A DNA stretch of 64,000 nt, taken from assembly GCA_945910005.1 (NCBI GenBank), contig OX246745.1:43604251-43668250 (forward strand), given 5' to 3'. Shown here piece by piece: positions 54,301 to 64,000 of the stretch. The stretch is from Isoperla grammatica (Eukaryota; Arthropoda; Insecta; Plecoptera; Perlodidae). A program made the translations under genes and the position numbers. The notes under the pieces are model-generated. The model was not told the origin of the DNA. It worked only from the letters and a program-made list of their open reading frames with translations, and did no database searches. Within the stretch, counting starts at the first letter, position 1. Each line of letters starts with the position of its first letter.

Positions 54301-57300
54301 TAACTGCCGTCTTTGCAAGCACATCAGAACGATGCTTTGTGCTCGTACTAGAGGCCAAATATAAGACAGTAACACAGACTAACTGCCGTCTTTGCAAGCA
54401 CATCAGAACGATGCTTTGTGCTCGTACTAGAGGCCAAATATAAGACAGTAACACAGACTAACTGCAGTCTTTGCATGTACATCAGAACGATGCTTTGTGC
54501 TCGTACTAGAGGCCAAATATTAGACAGTAACACAGACTAACTGCAGTCTTTGCATGTACATCAGAACGATGCTTTGTGCTCGTACTAGAGGCCAAATATA
54601 AGACAGTAACACAGACTAACTGCAGTCTTTGCAAGCACATCAGAACGATGCTTTGTGCTCGTACAAGAGGCCAAATATTAGACAGTAACACAGACTAACT
54701 GCAGTCTTTGCAAGCACATCAGAACGATGCTTTGTGCTCGTACTATAAGCCAAATATTAGACAGTAACACAGACTAACTGCAGTCTTTGCAAGCACATCA
54801 GAACGATGCTTTGTGCTCGTACTAGAGGCCAAATATAAGACAGTAACACAGACTAACTGCAGTCTTTGCATGTACATCAGAACGATGCTTTGTGCTTGTA
54901 CTAGAGGCCAAATATTAGACAGTAACACAGACTAACTGCAGTCTTTGCAAGCACATCAGAACGATGCTTTGTGCTCGTACTAGAGGCCAAATATAAGACA
55001 GTAACACAGACTAACTGCAGTCTTTGCATGTACATCAGAACGATGCTTTGTGCTCGTACTAGAGGCCAAATATTAGACAGTAACACAGACTAACTGCAGT
55101 CTTTGCATGTACATCAGAACGATGCTTTGTGCTCGTACTATAGGCCAAATATTAGACAGTAACACAGACTAACTGCAGTCTTTGCAAGTACATAAGAACG
55201 ATGCTTTGTGCTCGTACTAGAGGCCAAATATAAGACAGTAACACAGACTAACTGCAGTCTTTGCAAGTACATCAGAACGATGCTTTGTGCTCGTACTAGA
55301 GGCCAAATATAAGACAGTAACACAGACTAACTGCAGTCGTTGCATGTACATCAGAACGATGCTTTGTGCTCGTACTAGAGGCCAAATATTAGACAGTAAC
55401 ACAGACTAACTGCAGTCTTTGCATGTACATCAGAACGATGCTTTGTGCTCGTACTAGAGGCCAAATATTAGACAGTAACACAGACTAACTGCAGTCTTTG
55501 CAAGTACATTAGAACGATGCTTTGTGCTCGTACTAGAGGCCAAATATAAGACAGTAACACAGACTAACTGCAGTCTTTGCAAGTACATCAGAACGATGCT
55601 TTGTGCTCGTACTAGAGGCCAAATATAAGACAGTAACACAGACTAACTGCAGTCTTTGCATGTACATCAGAACGATGCTTTGTGCTCGTACTAGAGGCCA
55701 AATATTAGACAAAAACACAGACTAACTGCAGTCTTTGCAAGTACATCAGAACGATGCTTTGTGCTCGTACTAGAGGCCAAATATAAGACAGTAACACAGA
55801 CTAACTGCAGTCTTTGCATGTACATCAGAACGATGCTTTGTGCTCGTACTAGAGGCCAAATATTAGACAGTAACACAGACTAACTGCAGTCTTTGCAAGC
55901 ACATCAGAACGATGCTTTGTGCTCGTACTAGAGGCCAAATATAAGACAGTAACACAGACTAACTGCAGTCTTTGCAAGTACATCAGATATTGCTTTGTGC
56001 TCGTACTAGAGGCCAAATATTAGACAGTAACACAGACTAACTGCAGTCTGTGCAAGCACATCAGAACGATGCTTTGTGCTCGTACTAGAGGCCAAATATA
56101 AGACAGTAACACAGACTAACTGCAGTCTTTGCAAGTACATCAGAACGATGCTTTGTGCTCGTACTATAGGCCAAATATTAGACAGTAACACAGACTAACT
56201 GCAGTCTTTGCAAGTACATCAGAACGATGCTTTGTGCTCGTACTAGAGGCCAAATATTAGACAGTAACACAGACTAACTGCAGTCTTTGCAAGTACATCA
56301 GAACGATGCTTTGTGCTCGTACTATAGGCCAAATATTAGACAGTAACACAGACTAACTGCAGTCTTTGCAAGTACATCAGAACGATGCTTTGTGCTCGTA
56401 CTAGAGGCCAAATATTAGACAGTAACACAGACTAACTGCAGTCTTTGCATGTACATCAGAACGATGCTTTGTGCTCGTACTATAGGCCAAATATTAGACA
56501 GTAACACAGACTAACTGCAGTCTTTGCAAGTACATCAGAACGATGCTTTGTGCTCGTACTAGAGGCCAAATATTAGACAGTAACACAGACTAACTGCAGT
56601 CTTTGCAAGTACATCAGAACGATGCTTTGTGCTCGTACTAGAGGCCAAATATAAGACAGTAACACAGACTAACTGCAGTCTTTGCATGTACATCAGAACG
56701 ATGCTTTGTGCTCGTACTAGAGGCCAAATATTAGACAGTAACACAGACTAACTGCAGTCTTTGCATGTACATCAGAACGATGCTTTGTGCTCGTACTAGA
56801 GGCCAAATATTAGACAGTAACACAGACTAACTGCAGTCTTTGCAAGTACATCAGAACGATGCTTTGTGCTCGTACTAGAGGCCAAATATTAGACAGTAAC
56901 ACAGACTAACTGCAGTCTTTGCAAGTACATCAGAACGATGCTTTGTGCTCGTACTAGAGGCCAAATATAAGACAGTAACACAGACTAACTGCAGTCTTTG
57001 CATGTACATCAGAACGATGCTTTGTGCTCGTACTAGAGGCCAAATATTAGACAGTAACACAGACTAACTGCAGTCTTTGCAAGTACATCAGAACGATGCT
57101 TTGTGCTTGTACTAGAGGCCAAATATTAGACAGTAACACAGACTAACTGCAGTCTTTGCATGCACATCAGAACGATGCTTTGTGCTCGTACTAGAGGCCA
57201 AATATAAGACAGTAACACAGACTAACTGCAGTCTTTGCATGTACATCAGAACGATGCTTTGTGCTCGTACTAGAGGCCAAATATTAGACAGTAACACAGA

Positions 57301-60300
57301 CTAACTGCAGTCTTTGCAAGTACATCAGAACGATGCTTTGTGCTCGTACTAGAGGCCAAATATAAGACAGTAACACAGACTAACTGCAGTCTTTGCAAGC
57401 ACATCAGAACGATGCTTTGTGCTTGTACTAGAGGCCAAATATAAGACAGTAACACCGACTAACTGCAGTCTTTGCATGTACATCAGAACGATGCTTTGTG
57501 CTCGTACTAGAGGCCAAATATAAGACAGTAACACAGACTAACTGCAGTCTTTGCATGTACATCAGAACGATGCTTTGTGCTCGTACTATAGGCCAAATAT
57601 TAGACAGTAACACAGACTAACTGCAGTCTTTGCAAGCACATCAGAACGATGCTTTGTGCTCGTACTAGAGGCCAAATATAAGACAGTAACACAGACTAAC
57701 TGCAGTCTTTGCATGTACATCAGAACGATGCTTTGTGCTCGTACTATAGGCCAAATATTAGACAGTAACACAGACTAACTGCAGTCTTTGCAAGCACATC
57801 AGAACGATGCTTTGTGCTCGTACTACAGGCCAAATATAAGACAGTAACACAGACTAACTGCAGTCTTTGCAAGCACATCAGAACGATGCTTTGTGCTCGT
57901 ACTAGAGGCCAAATATAAGACAGTAACACAGACTAACTGCAGTCTTTGCAAGCACATCAGAACGATGCTTTGTGCTCGTACTAGAGGCCAAATATAAGAC
58001 AGTAACACAGACTAACTGCAGTCTTTGCAAGTACATCAGAACGATGCTTTGTGCTCGTACTTGAGGCCAAATATAAGACAGTAACACAGACTAACTGCAG
58101 TCTTTGCAAGCACATCAGAACGATGCTTTGTGCTCGTACTAGAGGCCAAATATTAGACAGTAACACAGACTAACTGCCGTCTTTGCAAGCACATCAGAAC
58201 GATGCTTTGTGCTCGTACTAGAGGCCAAATATAAGACAGTAACACAGACTAACTGCAGTCTTTGCAAGCACATCAGAACGATGCTTTGTGCTCGTACTAG
58301 AGGCCAAATATTAGACAGTAACACAGACTAACTGCCGTCTTTGCAAGCACATCAGAACGATGCTTTGTGCTCGTACTAGAGGCCAAATATAAGACAGTAA
58401 CACAGACTAACTGCAGTCTTTGCAAGTACATCAGAACGATGCTTTGTGCTCGTACTAGAGGCCAAATATAAGACAGTAACACAGACTAACTGCAGTCTTT
58501 GCATGTACATCAGAACGATGCTTTGTGCTCGTACTATAGGCCAAATATTAGACAGTAACACAGACTAACTGCAGTCTTTGCAAGCACATCAGAACGATGC
58601 TTTGTGCTCGTACTAGAGGCCAAATATAAGACAGTAACACAGACTAACTGCAGTCTTTGCAAGCACATCAGAACGATGCTTTGTGCTCGTACTAGAGGCC
58701 AAATATAAGACAGTAACACAGACTAACTGCAGTCTTTGCAAGCACATCAGAACGATGCTTTGTGCTCGTACTAGAGGCCAAATATAAGACAGTAACACAG
58801 ACTAACTGCAGTCTTTGCAAGCACATCAGAACGATGCTTTGTGCTCGTACTAGAGGCCAAATATAAGACAGTAACACAGACTAACTGCAGTCTTTGCAAG
58901 CACATCAGAACGATGCTTTGTGCTCGTACTAGAGGCCAAATATAAGACAGTAACACAGACTAACTGCAGTCTTTGCAAGTACATCAGAACGATGCTTTGT
59001 GCTCGTACTTGAGGCCAAATATAAGACAGTAACACAGACTAACTGCAGTCTTTGCAAGCACATCAGAACGATGCTTTGTGCTCGTACTAGAGGCCAAATA
59101 TTAGACAGTAACACAGACTAACTGCTGTCTTTGCAAGCACATCAGAACGATGCTTTGTGCTCGTACTAGAGGCCAAATATAAGACAGTAACACAGACTAA
59201 CTGCAGTCTTTGCAAGCACATCAGAACGATGCTTTGTGCTCGTACTAGAGGCCAAATATTAGACAGTAACACAGACTAATTGCCGTCTTTGCAAGCACAT
59301 CAGAACGATGCTTTGTGCTCGTACTAGAGGCCAAATATAAGACAGTAACACAGACTAACTGCAGTCTTTGCAAGTACATCAGAACGATGCTTTGTGCTCG
59401 TACTAGAGGCCAAATATAAGACAGTAACACAGACTAACTGCAGTCTTTGCATGTACATCAGAACGATGCTTTGTGCTCGTACTAGAGGCCAAATATTAGA
59501 CAGTAACACAGACTAACTGCAGTCTTTGCATGTACATCAGAACGATGCTTTGTGCTCGTACTATAGGCCAAATATTAGACAGTAACACAGACTAACTGCA
59601 GTCTTTGCAAGTACATAAGAACGATGCTTTGTGCTCGTACTAGAGGCCAAATATAAGACAGTAACACAGACTAACTGCAGTCTTTGCAAGCACATCAGAA
59701 CGATGCTTTGTGCTTGTACTAGAGGCCAAATATAAGACAGTAACACAGACTAACTGCAGTCTTTGCATGTACATCAGAACGATGCTTTGTGCTCGTACTA
59801 GAGGCCAAATATTAGACAGTAACACAGACTAACTGCAGTCTTTGCATGTACATCAGAACGATGCTTTGTGCTCGTACTATAGGCCAAATATTAGACAGTA
59901 ACACAGACTAACTGCAGTCTTTGCAAGTACATCAGAACGATGCTTTGTGCTCGTACTAGAGGCCAAATATAAGACAGTAACACAGACTAACTGCAGTCTT
60001 TGCAAGTACATCAGAACGATGCTTTGTGCTCGTACTAGAGGCCAAATATAAGACAGTAACACAGACTAACTGCAGTCTTTGCATGTACATCAGAACGATG
60101 CTTTGTGCTCGTACTAGAGGCCAAATATTAGACAAAAACACAGACTAACTGCAGTCTTTGCAAGTACATCAGAACGATGCTTTGTGCTCGTACTAGAGGC
60201 CAAATATAAGACAGTAACACAGACTAACTGCAGTCTTTGCATGTACATCAGAACGATGCTTTGTGCTCGTACTAGAGGCCAAATATAAGACAGTAACACA

Positions 60301-61488
60301 GACTAACTGCAGTCTTTGCAAGCACATCAGAACGATGCTTTGTGCTCGTACTAGAGGCCAAATATAAGACAGTAACACAGACTAACTGCAGTCTTTGCAA
60401 GTACATCAGAACGATGCTTTGTGCTCGTACTAGAGGCCAAATATAAGACAGTAACACAGACTAACTGCAGTCTTTGCATGTACATCAGAACGATGCTTTG
60501 TGCTCGTACTAGAGGCCAAATATAAGACAGTAACACAGACTAACTGCAGTCTTTGCATGTACATCAGAACGATGCTTTGTGCTCGTACTAGAGGCTAAAT
60601 ATTAGACAGTAACACAGACTAACTGCAGTCTTTGCAAGTACATCAGAACGATGCTTTGTGCTCGTACTAGAGGCCAAATATAAGACAGTAACACAGACTA
60701 ACTGCAGTCTTTGCAAGCACATCAGAACGATGCTTTGTGCTCGTACTAGAGGCCAAATATAAGACAGTAACACCGACTAACTGCAGTCTTTGCATGTACA
60801 TCAGAACGATGCTTTGTGCTCGTACTAGAGGCCAAATATAAGACAGTAACACAGACTAACTGCAGTCTTTGCATGTACATCAGAACGATGCTTTGTGCTC
60901 GTACTATAGGCCAAATATTAGACAGTAACACAGACTAACTGCAGTCTTTGCAAGCACATCAGAACGATGCTTTGTGCTCGTACTAGAGGCCAAATATAAG
61001 ACACTAACACAGACTAACTGCAGTCTTTGCATGTACATCAGAACGATGCTTTGTGCTCGTACTAGAGGCCAAATATTAGATAGTAACACAGACTAACGGC
61101 CGTCTTTGCAAGCACATCAGAACGATGCTTTGTGCTCGTACTAGAGGCCAAATATAAGACAGTAACACAGACTAACTGCAGTCTTTGCATGTACATCAGA
61201 ACGATGCTTTGTGCTCGTACTAGAGGCCAAATATTAGACAGTAACACAGACTAACTGCAGTCTTTGCATGTACATCAGAACGATGCTTTGTGCTCGTACT
61301 ATAGGCCAAATATTAGACAGTAACACAGACTAACTGCAGTCTTTGCAAGTACATAAGAACGATGCTTTGTGCTCGTACTAGAGGCCAAATATTAGACAGT
61401 AACACAAACTAACTGCAGTCTTTGCATGTACATCAGAACGATGCTTTGTGCTCGTACTATAGGCCAAATATTAGACAGTAAGACAGAC
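51301..61488. repeat. 79-bp satellite array, about 129 copies
   Basis: Unit (plus strand) CAGTCTTTGCAAGTACATCA, GAACGATGCTTTGTGCTCGT, ACTAGAGGCCAAATATTAGA, CAGTAACACAGACTAACTG. Variants at fixed positions: GCAAGT/GCAAGC/GCATGT, CTAGAG/CTATAG, ATTAG/ATAAG. Exceptions: a 4-bp insertion near 53070 and a 1-bp loss near 55988. Repeated 61-codon minus-strand frames across it are created by the period, not genes. Confidence 0.98.
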
Positions 61489-61892
61489 GCATGAACATTC
61501 TCATTATTGCGCGCCAATTGTAAACGCCCAGACACGGGATTTTGTGTTTGCCGCTATACGTATTTGAATACACACTTGTGCTGCACTCTCTGTCCGATCA
61601 ATTGAAGTAGCCTTCGGTACTACGGTAGCTGCTGGACTAACCAGCCCCATACTCGTTTCTATTTACAATAAAAGGTAGGTAACACACAAGTTGAGATCAT
61701 TAGTTGTGATTTAGATGCAGCGTTTCCTGTATAGCGCCATGTTGGGCCACAGCTCTAGCAACAATTCCAGTACAACACGATATAATCCAATACTAAAAGA
61801 AACAAATAAAATCGTAATCAAACTGCCAATTTTCCACGCCATAGAATGGATTTTTGATTTCAGTAGTTACAAGAAAGGCCGTTAGATGCAGC

Positions 61893-62577
61893 ACAGCCGT
61901 TTCAACCTTGTCTGTGTTGTGTGGAGCGTTGCAAGCATCAGGCAGCCCCGCTTGCTCTACCGCTTACCACTATAGAGTTATATGCCATTTGTACTGTGCC
62001 AAGTACAGTTGTTTCAACCTTGTCTGTGTTGTATGGAGCGTTGCAAGCATCAGGCAGCCCCGCTTGCTCTACCGCTTACCACTATAGAGTTATATGCCAT
62101 TTGTACTGTGCCAAGTACAGTTGTTTCAACCTTGTCTGTGTTGTATGGAGCGTTGCAAGCATCAGGCAGCCCCGCTTGCTCTACCGCTTACCACTATAGA
62201 GTTATATGCCATTTGTACTGTGCCAAGTACAGTTGTTTCAACCTTGTCTGTGTTGTGTGGAGCGTTGCAAGCATCAGGCAGCCCCGCTTGCTCTACCGCT
62301 TACCACTATAGAGTTATATGCCATTTGTACTGTGCCAAGTACAGTTGTTTCAACCTTGTCTGTGTTGTATGGAGCGTTGCAAGCATCAGGCAGCCCCGCT
62401 TGCTCTACCGCTTACCACTATAGAGTTATATGCCATTTGTACTGTGCCAAGTACAGTTGTTTCAACCTTGTCTGTGTTGTATGGAGCGTTGCAAGCATCA
62501 GGCAGCCCCGCTTGCTCTACCGCTTACCACTATAGAGTTATATGCCATTTGTACTGTGCCAAGTACAGTTGTTTCAA
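61893..62577 (+). repeat. 112-bp tandem repeat, about 6 copies
   Basis: Unit includes GGAGCGTTGCAAGCATCAGG, CAGCCCCGCTTGCTCTACCG and TTTGTACTGTGCCAAGTACA. Copies are nearly identical; one site alternates GTGTGG, GTATGG, GTATGG twice over. The overlapping frames of about 109 codons are by-products. Confidence 0.96.
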
Positions 62578-62793
62578 CTCAACCGCAATTATTAGGGAGT
62601 AATTAAGTTTGCCGACGACTAGTCCAGTGATGACTAGTGTTGTTAGTTAGTGACAGCGATTGTGGTAATGTTGAAGTACATGCGAAAGTATGTAATGTAA
62701 TCGTCGGTCTACAATGAGCCAACAGCAATGAGATATGGGAGGCATTGTATTACACAGTGTTAGGTTACAGATTAACTGTTGAGAAACACGTAC

Positions 62794-62932
62794 CAATAAA
62801 TGTGCCGAGCCAGAACGGGAACAAAGGCACATCGATGACTGGTGCAGCCAGGTTGATAAACCAGTTGGGTAGGAATGGTGTAACTCGCAGGAACAGCATG
62901 TAGTTGAAGAGATTACTTCTGTGCTTGCTCAC
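62794..62932 (-). CDS. TMEM41B: TMEM41B (stasimon), penultimate coding exon
   Basis: A 139-bp exon between acceptor TTTGTTAG and donor G|GTACGTG. It reads VSKHRSNLFNYMLFLRVTPF, then LPNWFINLAAPVIDVPL and FPFWLGTFI. The segment FLRxTPFLPNWFIN-x-x-PVI-VPL is the most conserved part of TMEM41B, in the VTT domain (re-entrant loop and helix region). It ends in phase 1, matching the exon at 51101-51270. The reading frame is intact, so the gene looks functional despite the repeat-filled intron. Upstream exons are beyond the window or past 62940. Confidence 0.95.
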
Positions 62933-62940
62933 CTAACAAA

Positions 62941-63345
62941 CACATCACTCAGCTATAGATACAATCATTCACAGAGTATCAATTCGTGCACATCCCTAGT
63001 TGGGCGCTTCCCAAACCACAGCTCCCGGGTCGCCGTGGGTTCAATGCCGAGTCGCGGATGACCGAGTGAAATGCTAGCCAATAATTACATTATATATGCC
63101 TACGCGACATACTTGACTTCTACAAGTTCCAATGATTTTTCGGACATTTCCTTTCAAATCAAATAGAATTATAACCCAAAACTAAACAACATTCAGAAAA
63201 TTAAAGTATTCAACCTTTGAAAATCCACTTGCATTTCCCGAGTAGAAATCCTGTACATCACATCAACGAAATATTATTTGAATTAAGCACGGTACCCCCC
63301 CCCCGAAAAGTCATGTATGAGCACCACTTGATGATAATTTTGATA
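62941..63345 (-). other. TMEM41B upstream intron, no exon seen
   Basis: AT-rich apart from 63000-63060, where GGGTTCAATGCC matches a tRNA B box; a SINE remnant is possible. There is a C run at 63294-63304. Confidence 0.4.
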
Positions 63346-64000
63346 ATTAGATGAGCGTAGCGAAGCGGAGTGAATCTCTCCATACAACTCGATCGGCGCT
63401 TTGTCTGTGTGTGTGTGTGTATGTCTGTATGTATGTGCGCTAAATTTTGTTCGTCGCGCACAGGTCAAACGGCTTGACGTATTTCGCTGAAATTTTCTGT
63501 CAACATTTGTGACTACTAAACTCGATGCTGTTAACATAACCAGCAAAATTCGTTAAGATGCCAACCTACAAAAAATGAATTACTGAAAAACAAAAATTGT
63601 TTATTTATTTAATTAAATGAAAACTTACAAACGGATATAAATAATGTTTCTCATGTAGGTTTATATCAACAGTAGCAACTATTGACAAAAATTTCAAAAT
63701 TGTACGTTTATCCGCCATGTTATAACAAAATATTGTTTATTTACAACAATAATTTCTTTATTTTTACAGTGTTCCGCCGATATGATTCGCATTTGCGGAC
63801 TTTTGCAATTGGATACACATAGTATACACCAAAAATAGCGTACGTAACAACAGTTATGCACTATTATTTGGAATCTCGATAGGTGTCATAAAATGGCAAC
63901 AATGACATAAGATGCCAACCTACAAAAAATTAACAACTGAAACACATGTTTTGTTATTTATTTAATTAAATTAAAACTTACACACGGATATTAATGATTT
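63346..64000. repeat. Dispersed repeat related to the 21.5-24.9 kb palindrome
   Basis: Begins TTAGATGAGCGTAGCGAAGC, then GTTCGTCGCGCACAGGTCAA, GCTGTTAACATAACCAGCAA and AAGATGCCAACCTACAAAAA, all found in the palindrome arms (around 21786-22120 and 24440-24600). The last phrase recurs at 63911. It carries a (GT)n run (63405-63420) and continues past the window. Confidence 0.75.

Larger units (their letters stand above)
51271..62793 (-). other. TMEM41B: TMEM41B intron, 11.5 kb, mostly satellite
   Basis: Donor G|GTACGTG (62793 downward) and acceptor TTCTAG (51271). About 88% is the 79-bp satellite and about 6% the 112-bp repeat. The remainder (61489-61892 and 62578-62793) is unremarkable. Confidence 0.9.

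Noticed and set aside
51342..61247. Dozens of identical 61-codon minus-strand frames (MLLS-IWP type)
   Set aside because: They repeat with the 79-bp period and contain a stop each cycle; they are shadows of the satellite.
61854..62602. Overlapping 77-109 codon frames (CHLYCAKYSCF type)
   Set aside because: Products of the 112-bp repeat, which lies in an intron of TMEM41B on the other strand.
63000..63062. tRNA gene suggested by GGGTTCAATGCC
   Set aside because: Only a B-box match; no A box, acceptor stem or anticodon arm could be placed. At most a SINE remnant.

Overview
This is a eukaryotic, almost certainly metazoan, genome window. It has spliced exons with GT-AG borders, non-LTR and Ty3/gypsy retrotransposons, hAT, pogo/Tigger and TTAA-type DNA transposons, and long minisatellites. 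The style (many MITEs, TAGGCCTA-like intronic motifs, a P2X7-intracellular-domain gene fragment) suggests a marine invertebrate, perhaps an arthropod or mollusc. I cannot name the species. Host coding sequence is under 1 kb in total; nearly everything else is mobile or tandemly repeated.

Left part (1-9.7 kb). A truncated Ty3/gypsy element (gag start, primer-binding site and LTR, minus strand) is followed by two exons (1352-1533 and 8525-8669, plus strand) of a conserved-looking host gene that I do not recognise. Their intron holds a 6.04-kb endonuclease/RT/RNase H retrotransposon. That element begins with about 58 copies of a 35-bp GC-rich monomer, and an 8-bp target-site duplication encloses monomers and retrotransposon as one unit.

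Middle (9.7-30.9 kb). A Ty3/gypsy element with both LTRs and a 5-bp duplication (9697-13925, RT partly deleted) lies beside a non-autonomous Tigger-like element. A decayed RT gene (16886-17440 and 30171-30686) is then split by a 12.5-kb insertion with 18-bp inverted ends and TTAA duplications. Inside that insertion are a broken P2X7-intracellular-domain gene, hAT elements nested within one another, a 3.3-kb palindrome with a mirrored small reading frame, and a CR1/Jockey-type retrotransposon interrupted by a hAT MITE.

Right-middle (31-51 kb). There are more MITEs, most with clear target-site duplications. A foldback-like structure has two opposed arrays of a 39-bp repeat around a 262-bp spacer. 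Two Tigger elements follow; one keeps a CENP-B-type DNA-binding segment, the other carries an RTE-like RT and a full-length endonuclease/RT/RNase H element.

Right end (51-64 kb). The last two coding exons of TMEM41B (stasimon) lie on the minus strand at 62794-62932 and 51101-51270. The 11.5-kb intron between them is about 88% a 79-bp satellite of roughly 129 copies that begins 30 bp from the splice acceptor, plus a 112-bp tandem repeat. The window ends in a dispersed repeat that also occurs in the palindrome.
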